In this document: piece by piece, positions 17,100 through 25,924 of the stretch | How positions within the stretch are numbered: the first letter of the stretch is position 1 | Layout of the letters: each line of letters opens with the position of its first letter | Assembly (NCBI RefSeq): GCF_002835805.1 | Contig: NZ_PISE01000047.1 | Location: 1 to 64,000 of the forward strand | DNA length: 64,000 bases | Direction of reading: 5' to 3' | From: Niallia nealsonii | GTDB lineage: Bacteria > Bacillota > Bacilli > Bacillales > Cytobacillaceae | The notes under the pieces: model-generated | The model's input: the letters and a program-made list of their open reading frames with translations, nothing else | The model's database searches: none | What the model was told of the DNA's origin: nothing | Position numbers and translations under genes: made by a program

Positions 17100-18293
17100 T
17101 TATACTGCCGCATTTCCTTCTTGCTTATGGTCTTGAATTAAAAGCAGCCCTAATTCATGGTGATCGCCTTCATATAACGCTCGCTGTACAAAACGATTTT
17201 CTCCTCTAGCATCAAGGACTTCTATCTTACAATGAGCAGAATTTTTCTGCAGCGCTTTATACAGTTCGATTTCATCGTGAATAGGAATACTGTTTACCTT
17301 GGTGATCAACTCACCTATTTTTAAGCCCATTTTATCTGCTGGAGAATCAGGGACAATTCCTAAAATCATTACCCCATTATTTTTTCTTGAAAAATAAAAG
17401 GATTTCGTTTTTTCTCTATTTTTTTGTCTGCTTGTTATCCATTCACGCCCAATAATAGCCAGGAGGATACTTGCATAAGCAACAGGTAGATAGAAATAGA
17501 CTCCAATAGCACTTAACGTGATAATCACACCTAAAAATATGGTGTTTTTCCCGACCGTCCTAATAGCAGTAATTGGATGTACTCCTTGAACTTCTTGTTT
17601 AAACCCTAATAAAAATGGGACAAGCAATAAGGAATACGTTTGATTTCCCACTGTAAATATAGGCCATCCTTCAATCGGGCTGGTTAAAATGCCGTTTGGA
17701 ATAAATAAAAAAAGCGGCAATAACCAGATTCTTTCTGAAAGATGCACTCCTATATATTGCCCCCGCTTGCTTTTTATTAAACGAGGCGATGTTTTATGCG
17801 CGCCATTTCTCTTTATAAGAATACCTTCTGCGACAATCAATAGTCCTAATAGAATAATAGCAGTTGGAAAAATAATGAGATTTGAATCTAGATTACTTTT
17901 AGAAAATAAGAAAAAGTCCCAGTCTAAATACAAGGAAAGAATACTTAATAAAATACCCAATCCAACTGTATATACAGATGACAGAAATCTTGTTTTACTG
18001 ATTAAACTTAATAAGCATGTAAATAAGCCTATATATATAATCATTTCCATTGGAACAACTACAACAAAAAGAATCGATAAAACAGATAAACATAAACCAA
18101 TAATCAATCCTGTTTTCAAAACTTGCTTTAATTCAAAATAAGCATTTTCTGCCCTTACAGTAAACTGCTTTCTTTCTCTTTTTACTCTAGCTACCCCAAG
18201 GTATGCAGCAAAAAAGAACGAAAGATAAAATATTGGATTTAAAAATAACTTTCCTGCTCCTTTAAAAATCTCAAATAGAACATCTTGTCCCAT
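17100..18293 (-). CDS. minJ: Division topology protein MinJ (PDZ domain)
   Basis: A 397-residue polytopic membrane protein with about seven or eight helices and a C-terminal PDZ domain (about residues 300-385, with ILGIVPDSPADKMGLKIGEL). B. subtilis MinJ has the same length and architecture; it bridges DivIVA and MinCD at poles and septa and also affects swarming. In B. subtilis minJ adjoins ctpB; here an ~10-kb accessory block separates them. The PDZ plus multi-helix layout and the surrounding ctpB-ftsX synteny support the call. Confidence 0.82.
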   Translation of the reverse strand: MGQDVLFEIFKGAGKLFLNPIFYLSFFFAAYLGVARVKRERKQFTVRAENAYFELKQVLKTGLIIGLCLSVLSILFVVVVPMEMIIYIGLFTCLLSLISKTRFLSSVYTVGLGILLSILSLYLDWDFFLFSKSNLDSNLIIFPTAIILLGLLIVAEGILIKRNGAHKTSPRLIKSKRGQYIGVHLSERIWLLPLFLFIPNGILTSPIEGWPIFTVGNQTYSLLLVPFLLGFKQEVQGVHPITAIRTVGKNTIFLGVIITLSAIGVYFYLPVAYASILLAIIGREWITSRQKNREKTKSFYFSRKNNGVMILGIVPDSPADKMGLKIGELITKVNSIPIHDEIELYKALQKNSAHCKIEVLDARGENRFVQRALYEGDHHELGLLLIQDHKQEGNAAV

Positions 18294-18466
18294 TTGAACA
18301 TCCCACCTTCTACATACTTGTTAGTTGCTTCATCTGCAGCATGAATCTTAGTAAATTTTGAATAGATGATTCCTATTAAAACATTCTGATTCTATTATAT
18401 TCTACTGGGAAATTAATAGAAAGCCTATCTATAACATTTTGGCAAATATAATCAATTGCCGATAAG

Positions 18467-18511
18467 AAAAGGAACATCCCCTAGCCGCAAAAACAGCTTA
18501 TGGGATGTCCC
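18467..18511 (-). terminator. Terminator of PFK-like gene
   Basis: GGGACATCCC and GGGATGTTCC pair across a ~20-base loop, followed by TTTTC on the minus strand. Confidence 0.7.
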
Positions 18512-18524
18512 TTCACTAACGCTA

Positions 18525-19403
18525 TCATTTAACTACTACTTTATTTTCTTGAAAAACAATGCCATCCTTCAGCACTTTTAATTGACCCGTTTGCTTTTCA
18601 TTTGCAACCCACAATAAGATTTCCGCCGCTAATTCATTTGCTAAAATTCGGTCAATTGCTGTTGGGTTTGTCCCCATACATAACGCTTCGTCTATTTCAG
18701 CATATTTCCAGTCTGCATCTATTTTGCTTATTACTTCGTTTTCTATCACATTTGCCAATCCGACACTATACAACAGTACATTCGACGTATTTTGATTAGT
18801 GAAAGAATTTGTGATGTTATTTATTAATTGCTTCACTTCGTCTTCTTCCAAATCATTTGCCAGAAAATGTCCATCCACACTAATTGCAATATCTTGAAGC
18901 ATAGATGTTGGAGGCTGTCCCTCTATAGAGAAGCCAAACAATCTCGGTTTATCATATTTTAAAGAATGGATGGTATCTTTTACCTTCAAAACATTTTGTG
19001 TAATGCTATTTAAAGCAGTATCATAACCTAATGACCAGTCTGAACCTTTTATATTATTATGAATAGATACAGGAACAAATAAGGAACAAATATTTTCACT
19101 GTCTGAAAGTTTTTCTTCCCATGCTGCTTTTGCCTTTTGATCTCCAATAACAATCGCAACATCCATATTTATAAATAATTCTTCCCAATTTTGAAGATGA
19201 TCTGCTACAGATAATTTTAAATAAGTATTTCCTAAATAAGGGGAATCACTTAATTCATTTAATTCATGGTATATAACCTTCTCATCTTTAGCTACTTCTA
19301 ATCCAATTAGCTTATGCTGTGGTGACAGCTCTTTCGAAAGCTTAAAAAGAATCTGTTTAACCCCAGCTGGTAAGGTGCCTAATACTATTACTCCAACTTT
19401 CAA
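18525..19403 (-). CDS. Catalytically impaired 6-phosphofructokinase-like protein
   Basis: A divergent PfkA homologue of 292 residues. The core helix GYDTALNSITQNVLKVKDTI matches PfkA's GFDTALNTIVEAIDKIRDT, and NPTAIDRILANELAAEIL matches PfkA's SPTAFDRVLASRFGAKAV. The active site is lost, however. PfkA's catalytic TIDND reads SIHNN, the ATP loop GGDxPG reads LGTLPAG, and GGDGS reads IGDQK. I set the start at TTG (19403), because AGGAGG lies 7 bases upstream; an upstream in-frame ATG at 19442 has none. It may be a regulatory or sugar-phosphate-binding pseudoenzyme; no broken codons suggest decay. Confidence 0.75.
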   Translation of the reverse strand: MKVGVIVLGTLPAGVKQILFKLSKELSPQHKLIGLEVAKDEKVIYHELNELSDSPYLGNTYLKLSVADHLQNWEELFINMDVAIVIGDQKAKAAWEEKLSDSENICSLFVPVSIHNNIKGSDWSLGYDTALNSITQNVLKVKDTIHSLKYDKPRLFGFSIEGQPPTSMLQDIAISVDGHFLANDLEEDEVKQLINNITNSFTNQNTSNVLLYSVGLANVIENEVISKIDADWKYAEIDEALCMGTNPTAIDRILANELAAEILLWVANEKQTGQLKVLKDGIVFQENKVVVK

Positions 19404-19514
19404 AGTAATTCCTCCTATTTTCAAATCATGTTGGTCATACAACAGATATTATAAAGGAAAATTCTGAATATTGGTATCCCCATATGCCAAACTTATTGCT
19501 ATTTTCCTAAAAAA

Positions 19515-19544
19515 CGTAAAAAAGCTCCTCTTATAGCAGGAGCC
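19515..19544 (-). terminator. ytbE-like terminator
   Basis: GCTCCT and AGGAGC form a stem followed by TTTTTTACG on the minus strand, just after the aldo/keto reductase stop. Confidence 0.8.
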
Positions 19545-19556
19545 TAAATTTAAACC

Positions 19557-20393
19557 TTAAAAATCAAAATTATCTGGATCTGGACCGACACGTTGATCAA
19601 GATTCAGCCCATCAATTTGTTTCATTTCTTCTTTTGTTAGAGTAAAATCAAAGACTTGGGAATTTTCAATAATTCGATGCTCTTTAATAGATTTGGGAAT
19701 GGTTATAATATTATTTTGCAAATCCCAGCGAATAATAACTTGTGCTACTGATTTATTATACTTGGATGCAATCTCTTGCAACTCAGAATTATCCAGCAGC
19801 TGGCCCTGCATTAACGGTGACCATGCCTGCACTTGTATATTTTGTTCTTGGCAGTACTTGATTAGCTCTTTTTGTGTTAAGCGTGGATGAAGCTCTACTT
19901 GGTTGATCATTGGTTTTATATCTGCATCTTTCCATAGATCTTCTAAATGATGAATTTGAAAATTACTTACACCAATCGCTTTAACTTTTCCTTCTTTATA
20001 AAGACGCTCCATCGCTTTCCATGCATCTTTATATTTACCTTCTTTCGGCCAATGAATTAAGTATAAATCTAAATAATCCAACCCTAGTTTTTCTAAACTA
20101 ACTTCAAACGCCTTTAATGTTTCTTCATAACCTAAATCCGCATTCCATACTTTCGAAGTGATAAATAAATCTTTTCTTGTAATGCCAGCAAGTTCTATTC
20201 CTTCTTTGATTCCTATTCCAACACCTGTTTCATTGTCATAGACTGCAGCTGTATCAATGCTTCTATAACCATTTTTGATAGCTGTGCGAACGGCAGCAAT
20301 CGTTGTTTCTCCATCCTCTACTTGAAATACCCCTAAACCTAACCAAGGCATTTTTACTCCATTAGCTAGTGCAACTGTTGATTGTAAGTTCAT
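19557..20393 (-). CDS. ytbE: Aldo/keto reductase (YtbE-like)
   Basis: A 278-residue NADPH-dependent aldo/keto reductase, reducing carbonyl compounds in the cytosol. The catalytic tetrad is visible: Asp in GYRSIDTAAVYDNE with the following Tyr, Lys in FITSKVWN, and His in YLIHWPKEGKY. The cofactor segment IPKSIKEHRI is near the C terminus. The gene starts one base after the MFS stop, so it is translationally coupled to it. The trio ytcD (divergent), ytbD and ytbE matches a known B. subtilis arrangement, suggesting coupled detoxification and export. Substrates are unknown. Confidence 0.88.
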   Translation of the reverse strand: MNLQSTVALANGVKMPWLGLGVFQVEDGETTIAAVRTAIKNGYRSIDTAAVYDNETGVGIGIKEGIELAGITRKDLFITSKVWNADLGYEETLKAFEVSLEKLGLDYLDLYLIHWPKEGKYKDAWKAMERLYKEGKVKAIGVSNFQIHHLEDLWKDADIKPMINQVELHPRLTQKELIKYCQEQNIQVQAWSPLMQGQLLDNSELQEIASKYNKSVAQVIIRWDLQNNIITIPKSIKEHRIIENSQVFDFTLTKEEMKQIDGLNLDQRVGPDPDNFDF

Positions 20394-21602
20394 TTATATA
20401 TCCCCTTTAATTATATTTTCATTCTGTTTTGATCTTTTTTCTAGCATTAAACTATATCCAGTAAGAATAACTGCCAGCACAACCATTATTCCGCCAACCC
20501 ATGTTGTATGAATTATTCCCATCTGTTTTGTCACCACTCCACCTAAATAGGCGCCTATGGCAATGCCTGCATTAAATGCTGCGATATTTAATGCTGATGC
20601 CACATTAACAGCACTTGGCACAAATCGTTCAGCAAGCATTACCACGTATACCTGCAATCCAGGAACATTCATAAAAGCTAATAGTCCCATAAAAATAATC
20701 GTAATCAATCCTGCTATTTTAAATGGTATCGTAAACAGTAAAATAAATAGAATAAGCGCTTGTACAAGAAACATATAAAATAGGGAGCGAAGCGGATTTA
20801 GATTGGAAAGTTTACCTCCAATCATATTTCCAATGGCAATTGCAATCCCATATGCCAATAAAATAAATGCCACACTTTCTTCCTTAAAACCTGTCACTTC
20901 ATGCAATAAAGGAGACAGATACGTGAAGATGACAAACGTTCCCCCATATCCTAGTGCCGTAATAATAAAGATTAGCAAAAGCCTGCCATTTTTCACTAAT
21001 TTGACTTGATCACTGAATGTCACCTTGTCTCCTTTAGACAAATTATTTGGTACAAGGATACTATTAGCGATAAATGCGACAATACCAATAATAACAATCA
21101 CAGCAAAAGCTAATCTCCAGCCATATTGCTGACCTAAAAATGTTCCAAATGGCACACCTGTTACGGTCGCCACCGTTAATCCTGTAAACATAATGGAAAT
21201 GGCAGATGCCCTCTTATCCTTTGGAACAAGATCTGCTGCAATAGTTGAACCGATTGACATAAACACCCCATGAGAAAATGCAGCAATAATGCGGGCAAAT
21301 AATAAAACGGTAATATTTGTTGCCAATGCAGCAATACTATTTCCAAGAATAAAAATAACCATAATCCAAAGCAATAGTGATTTCCTTTGCATATTAGATG
21401 TAATCGATGTTAATACCGGTGCTCCTACTGTAACCCCTAAAGCATAGATAGACACCGTTAACCCAGCTGTTGTAATGGATATATTTAAATCATTCGAAAT
21501 AAGGGGCAGCAAGCCGACACTAATAAATTCTGTGGTACCAATTGCAAAAGCACTGATCGCTAATGCCAGCAATGCAAGTGTACTTTTTTTATTTAAACTC
21601 AT
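20394..21602 (-). CDS. ytbD: MFS transporter (YtbD-like, 12-TM)
   Basis: A 402-residue, 12-helix major facilitator of the AraJ/YdhP-like DHA1 group. It shows the typical N-terminal FAIGTTEFISVGLLPLISND segment and an intrahelical SIGSTIAADLVPKDKRASA region. It is followed directly by the aldo/keto reductase (stop and start abut) and preceded by a divergent HxlR regulator. Likely exports a toxic small molecule; the substrate is unknown. Confidence 0.85.
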   Translation of the reverse strand: MSLNKKSTLALLALAISAFAIGTTEFISVGLLPLISNDLNISITTAGLTVSIYALGVTVGAPVLTSITSNMQRKSLLLWIMVIFILGNSIAALATNITVLLFARIIAAFSHGVFMSIGSTIAADLVPKDKRASAISIMFTGLTVATVTGVPFGTFLGQQYGWRLAFAVIVIIGIVAFIANSILVPNNLSKGDKVTFSDQVKLVKNGRLLLIFIITALGYGGTFVIFTYLSPLLHEVTGFKEESVAFILLAYGIAIAIGNMIGGKLSNLNPLRSLFYMFLVQALILFILLFTIPFKIAGLITIIFMGLLAFMNVPGLQVYVVMLAERFVPSAVNVASALNIAAFNAGIAIGAYLGGVVTKQMGIIHTTWVGGIMVVLAVILTGYSLMLEKRSKQNENIIKGDI

Positions 21603-21845
21603 ATTTCCTCCGTCCTTTATCTTTATTAATTAATGAAAGCATGCGCATGCTATTTTTAATGAAAGTATTTTTTCAAAAGCCGCTAATAGGCTTTTACGAT
21701 AAAATACAAATTGCAATTTCACCGGCAAATGTTATTATGAACTATATAGACCAAATAAAAAAGTACGTACTTTAAAGTAATGTAGGAACCTAAAAGGTAT
21801 ATAGGAACTTTTTAGTGCCTATATACGTAGGAGGACAGAAAAAAG

Positions 21846-22208
21846 ATGGATAATAAAAAATATAATATTTCCGTGGAGGCAACTCTTGAAGTAATTGGTG
21901 GAAAATGGAAGTGTGTAATCCTCTGTCACTTAACACATGGAAAAAAAAGAACCAGTGAATTAAAACGATTAATGCCAAATATTACACAAAAAATGCTGAC
22001 ACAGCAGCTTCGAGAATTAGAAAATGATGGTGTGATAAACCGAATCATCTATCAGCAAATTCCTCCTAAAGTAGAATATGAACTAAGCGAATATGGGAAA
22101 AGTCTAGAAAGTATATTAACAGCATTATGCAATTGGGGAGAAAAACATATTACGAAAGTGTATGGAGATAAAACATTAGTGCTAGAGGATAGTATTTTAA
22201 ATAAATAA
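21846..22208 (+). CDS. ytcD: HxlR-family transcriptional regulator (YtcD-like)
   Basis: A 120-residue winged-helix regulator of the HxlR/MarR-like redox or electrophile-sensing group. The hallmark VIGGKWKCVILCHLTHGKKR is near the N terminus, including a cysteine before the recognition helix (MPNITQKMLTQQLRELE). GTAGGAGGA stands 9 bases ahead of the ATG. It is divergent from ytbD-ytbE. A cysteine-based switch is plausible by analogy with HypR/YodB; that is inference. The 240-bp intergenic region holds near-repeats of AAAGTA/GTAC sequence typical of HxlR operators, not delimited further. Confidence 0.85.
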   Translation: MDNKKYNISVEATLEVIGGKWKCVILCHLTHGKKRTSELKRLMPNITQKMLTQQLRELENDGVINRIIYQQIPPKVEYELSEYGKSLESILTALCNWGEKHITKVYGDKTLVLEDSILNK

Positions 22209-22213
22209 CTGCC

Positions 22214-22246
22214 AAAAACCCCAATATGCATAAGTTGGGGTTTTTG
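22214..22246 (+). terminator. ytcD terminator
   Basis: AAAAACCCCA pairs with TGGGGTTTTT around a 12-base loop. Confidence 0.85.
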
Positions 22247-22259
22247 CTGTTTTATGATT

Positions 22260-22555
22260 GGCTGTTTTCGTAAACTTTATTGCTTATTTTGATTGCAGTG
22301 AAGGGATGCTCGCTTTCCGGGGGGGCGAATGGTAAGCCTCTTCAAACAATAGATGGTTTCCTTTAATTGCCCCTTCCATCACATACAAATATAAAAATAG
22401 TAAGTTTTTCAGCAGCCTTGGCTGTGCCTTGCGGGATCTCATCTGTCCCGCTAATCCCATAGGAGTCTCGCACCTTTCCCTCCAATCAACCTGTTTTAAC
22501 CATGGATTTACTCATGGAAACTATCCGAAAAACAATAATCTTTTAGAAAACAACC
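22260..22555 (+). mobile_element. GGCTG-type MITE, longest copy, with 8-bp target duplication
   Basis: A 296-bp element from GGCTGTTTTCGTAAACTTTA to TTTTAGAAAACAACC. Perfect 8-bp direct repeats TTATGATT flank it at 22252-22259 and 22556-22563. The right duplicate contains the stop codon of the dehydrogenase gene. The interior holds the GC-rich core plus an A/T-rich insert (AATAGATGGTTTCCTTT) also found in the relic at 45.6 kb. Confidence 0.92.
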
Positions 22556-23587
22556 TTATGATTTAATCAATACTTTAATTTCGTCCCCAGCCATTACCGT
22601 TTCAAATGCTATTCGCCAATCATCAAGCTCTGCAACTTTTGTAATCATTTTATCTGTATTTATCTTTCCAGATGCCAAAAGATCTAACGCTAGATTCCAA
22701 GAGCTTGGTTTTTGCGAGCGGCATCCGACATAATTTATTTCACGCTGGATAATCGATTCTTGATCTATTTCATTCTTTTTATTTGCAAATAGGCCAACCT
22801 GAACAAAAGTACCCTTTTTCTTTGTTAGAGACAAGCCTTGGTTTACTGCTGGAACTGCTCCCGAACAGTCAAATACTTTATCAGCACCATATCCATCCGT
22901 ATAGTTCGCTATTATTTCAGCTAAATCTTCTTTTAACGTGTCTACGACTACATCTACACCCAACTCTTTAGCCAGTTCCAATCGTTTACTATCCTTGGTA
23001 ATTCCAGCGAGAATAACAAAGGCGCCTTGAGATTTTACCACTTGGCAAAGCAATAAGCCAATTGGACCCGGTCCAAAAACTAAAACTTTATCATCAGAAT
23101 GAATAGTTGTTTTTTCTAATGCTGCATGAACACAGCAAGCTATGGGCTCTGTTAATGCAGCTGCTTCTAGACTTACATTATCAGGAATAAGATGCACACT
23201 TTCTTCTCTCGCAATTACATAATCTGCCAAACTACCATTGACTTGTGTGCCAATTCCAGTGCGATGTGGGCATAAATTATAATCTTTTTCTTGGCAATAT
23301 ATGCATTGTCCGCACGTTGTAAAAGTTGTTTCGCTTGTTACTCTGTCTCCAACTTGAACCTTTGAGACATTTTGCCCTACTTCCACAACAATCCCTGAAA
23401 ATTCATGCCCCAATACAACAGGAGTATTTTTACTGTTATATTCCCCTTTGAATGTGTGGATATCTGATCCGCAAATACCTGTATAAGCAACTTTTATCTT
23501 AATTTTATCCTCAGAGGCAATGGGCTCTTCCAACTCCACTAAGGACATATTATCATAGCCAGGTGCCAACTTACTTACTGCTTTCAT
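22556..23587 (-). CDS. Zinc-dependent polyol (phosphate) dehydrogenase, MDR family
   Basis: A 343-residue medium-chain dehydrogenase like sorbitol or galactitol-1-phosphate 5-dehydrogenase. Catalytic zinc ligands lie in TGICGSDIHTFKG and GHEFSGIVVEVG. The structural zinc cysteines run CGQCIYCQEKDYNLC, and the Rossmann motif is GPGPIG. It is the last gene of a galactitol-type PTS operon, which points to oxidation of an imported polyol phosphate. The substrate is inferred. Its stop codon lies inside the target duplication of the adjacent MITE, so the element inserted exactly at the gene's 3' edge. Confidence 0.85.
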   Translation of the reverse strand: MKAVSKLAPGYDNMSLVELEEPIASEDKIKIKVAYTGICGSDIHTFKGEYNSKNTPVVLGHEFSGIVVEVGQNVSKVQVGDRVTSETTFTTCGQCIYCQEKDYNLCPHRTGIGTQVNGSLADYVIAREESVHLIPDNVSLEAAALTEPIACCVHAALEKTTIHSDDKVLVFGPGPIGLLLCQVVKSQGAFVILAGITKDSKRLELAKELGVDVVVDTLKEDLAEIIANYTDGYGADKVFDCSGAVPAVNQGLSLTKKKGTFVQVGLFANKKNEIDQESIIQREINYVGCRSQKPSSWNLALDLLASGKINTDKMITKVAELDDWRIAFETVMAGDEIKVLIKS

Positions 23588-23620
23588 CTTACTACCTCCC
23601 CATTTTTTATTCAGATTAAT

Positions 23621-24892
23621 CTAAATGATATTTTGAAATAACTGAGATACTTTAAGAACCAGCCAGTTTAAAAGGTTTCCGCCAGTATCTAAATTTGATA
23701 CTTGAGTAGCTCCGCCAGGCATTTCAAAAGAACCGCCTGCAAGCATTTGTGTAAATACAGGGGCAAAGTCTGTTGCCATATACAAGGAAAGCGCAATCAT
23801 TATTGTTCCTACAATAACAGAGTGAATAATATTTCCTTTTCTTGATCCTACAATAAATGCCACCAAAAATGGAATCGTTGCCAAGTCTCCAAATGGCAAC
23901 ACTTTATTGCCTGGAAGAATAACTGCTAATACCAATGTAATAGGAACTAAAATTAACGCTGTAGACATAACAGCAGGATGTCCTACCGCTAGTGCTGCAT
24001 CTAAACCAATATATAATTCTCTTCCTTCATAGCGTTTTCTTAAGAAGTCTCGAGCTGCTTCTGAGATTGGCAGCAAACCTTCCATCAGAATTTTTACCAT
24101 ACGGGGCAATAACAACATAACAGCTCCCATAGAAATTCCTACTTGGAAAACATCTCCCGCATTATAGCCAGCTAATATTCCGATAACAATTCCTAAAATG
24201 AAACCCATCATCATCGGTTCGCCAAAAATCCCAAGTCTTTTTTGAATCGTATCAGGATCGGCTTTTATTTTTTGCAAGCCTGGAATTTTCTCAATTAAAT
24301 ATCCTAGCAAGATGCCAAGTGGTGCAAAAGAAGCTGTTGAGGCCGTTGGAAATGTAATTCCTGGAAGGCCATAAAATTTCTCCACCATCGGCTGGGTTTT
24401 ATCAGCAATTATAAGGACAATAATTTCATATACAACCGCGCAAATAATAGCGAAAAGATAACTGTCTGTTAAAATATAGCCAGTTGCTCCAGCAGCAATA
24501 AAATGCCAATAGTTCCATATATCCACATTTAATGTTTTAGTTAGTTTTAGAAAAATCATTAAAAGGTTAACACCTAAAAGAACCGGTAAAAGAATCGCTG
24601 CAACTGGCGACGCCCAAGCACCTGCTGCTGCAGCTGGCCACCCTCCATCAATTACAGTTAAATTAAGACCAAATCTTTCAACCATTGCTTGTGCTGCTGG
24701 TCCTAAACTTCCTGTAAGAACACCAATTACTAAATTAATCCCAACAAATCCTATTCCAATTGTTAATCCTGAACGAAACGCTTTTTTGAAACCGGTTCTA
24801 AATATTAAACCAATAATAAGAATCGCAAGAGGCAAAATAACAGTAGGTCCTAAACTAAGTACATACTGAACGCCATCTAAAAGCTCTTTCAT
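23621..24892 (-). CDS. PTS galactitol-family EIIC permease
   Basis: A 423-residue polytopic EIIC of the GatC (SgcC) family, which translocates and co-phosphorylates a sugar alcohol. Typical features are the N-terminal LGPTVILPLAILIIGLIFR, the GIGFVGINLVIGVL helix and a conserved GLPGITFPTASTASFAPLG segment. It lies between the EIIB genes and the dehydrogenase on one strand. A ~350-bp gap holding a double-hairpin repeat separates it from EIIB. Substrate (galactitol or another polyol) is not determined. Confidence 0.88.
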   Translation of the reverse strand: MKELLDGVQYVLSLGPTVILPLAILIIGLIFRTGFKKAFRSGLTIGIGFVGINLVIGVLTGSLGPAAQAMVERFGLNLTVIDGGWPAAAAGAWASPVAAILLPVLLGVNLLMIFLKLTKTLNVDIWNYWHFIAAGATGYILTDSYLFAIICAVVYEIIVLIIADKTQPMVEKFYGLPGITFPTASTASFAPLGILLGYLIEKIPGLQKIKADPDTIQKRLGIFGEPMMMGFILGIVIGILAGYNAGDVFQVGISMGAVMLLLPRMVKILMEGLLPISEAARDFLRKRYEGRELYIGLDAALAVGHPAVMSTALILVPITLVLAVILPGNKVLPFGDLATIPFLVAFIVGSRKGNIIHSVIVGTIMIALSLYMATDFAPVFTQMLAGGSFEMPGGATQVSNLDTGGNLLNWLVLKVSQLFQNII

Positions 24893-25049
24893 ATGGAAGT
24901 TCCTCCCTAGTTGAAAATTAGTGTCAGGTTAAAAGTATCTTTTCTCATTGCTGCTTTCCTAAAAAAGCTTTAGTATCTCTAGCAATCTATTTAATTACTA
25001 ATAACAATGAGACAAAATCTACTTCCAACCCAGCCTTTTTGCATAAAGT

Positions 25050-25196
25050 GAAACTTCAATCATTGGGAGCTCTCTTCATCCCCCACTGATTGTTAGTTGA
25101 ACCAATCGGGCCTTTACGGGCAGTGATCCCCCACCTAGATTTCTCGTTTCTTCTCATCATCTTGAGGTAGGGGTCTTACTGCCCGTTAGTGCCGGA
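25050..25196. repeat. Nested double-hairpin repeat, copy B (inside the PTS operon)
   Basis: It has the same arrangement as 91-261. A first stem carries the arm CCCCACTGATTG; after TTAGTTGAACC, an outer stem ACGGGCAG/CTGCCCGT encloses an inner ATCCCCCACCT stem. It fills most of the 349-bp gap between EIIB and EIIC and could change the ratio of the two halves of the operon by stopping or stabilising RNA. Confidence 0.7.
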
Positions 25197-25241
25197 TAAA
25201 CCTTCAATAGAAATTACAAGGAAAGGTTTGATAGAACATGC

Positions 25242-25526
25242 CTATTTATTAAAGTGATTAATAATTTGTTGATCAATTTGTTCCATGCCGATTCCACTAA
25301 TATACCCTGTTGCAACAATTGCAGGAATATCATACTGTTTTGGCAGAATAGTAGTAGAAACAATTAAGTCAGCATCGCCTTGAAGAGTTGCAACCTCAGC
25401 AATTTTGCATTGTACAATTTCTGCATTAATGTTATTATCTCTTACTAAATTTTCCACTCTGTTACAAACAACCGTTGATGTTGCGATACCTGCTCCACAC
25501 GCTACTAGAATTTTTCCTTTTTTCAT
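25242..25526 (-). CDS. PTS galactitol-type EIIB (copy 2)
   Basis: A 94-residue phosphocarrier. The N-terminal VACGAGIATSTVV loop holds the phosphorylated cysteine (Cys10), which receives phosphate from EIIA and passes it to the incoming sugar. GatB-like length. It is a close paralogue of the EIIB at 25604-25924 (shared loop, IVQCKI/LVQCKI and YISGIGME motifs). AGGGAGAG precedes the ATG. Confidence 0.88.
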   Translation of the reverse strand: MKKGKILVACGAGIATSTVVCNRVENLVRDNNINAEIVQCKIAEVATLQGDADLIVSTTILPKQYDIPAIVATGYISGIGMEQIDQQIINHFNK

Positions 25527-25603
25527 ATTAATACTCTCCCTTTTTTGTATATTATCTATTTAGAAGCAATGATTATTTTGCTTTCCACCTATTTATTAAA
25601 CGT

Positions 25604-25924
25604 TTACATTTTAATTATGAATGAATTTAAATATGCTTTTATATAATCGATGATCTCTTTATCTAAATCCTCCATTCCGATGCCGCTAATATACGGTGTA
25701 GCACTTAGTGCTGGTGTAATATAGCTCGTAGGCAAAATAGTCGTGGACAATATAAGTGCTGCTTCAGACTGCAAAGAAGCGACTTCGGATATTTTACATT
25801 GCACAAGAGATACATCTAGATTTTCTTTTTTGAATAATTCTTCTAAATGATCCATTACTACTGTTGATGTTGCAATCCCAGCGCCGCATGCTACAAGCAC
25901 AGATGTCCTATTCAAATCAATCAC
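25604..25924 (-). CDS. PTS galactitol-type EIIB (copy 1)
   Basis: A 106-residue EIIB with the same Cys loop, VACGAGIATSTVVMD, and a C-terminal YISGIGMEDLDKEIID. It overlaps the end of the EIIA gene by 8 bases, so it is translationally coupled to it, while the other EIIB stands alone downstream. Two EIIB proteins with one EIIC is unusual. Either could be the transport partner, with the other signalling to the PRD regulator. Confidence 0.88.
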   Translation of the reverse strand: MIDLNRTSVLVACGAGIATSTVVMDHLEELFKKENLDVSLVQCKISEVASLQSEAALILSTTILPTSYITPALSATPYISGIGMEDLDKEIIDYIKAYLNSFIIKM

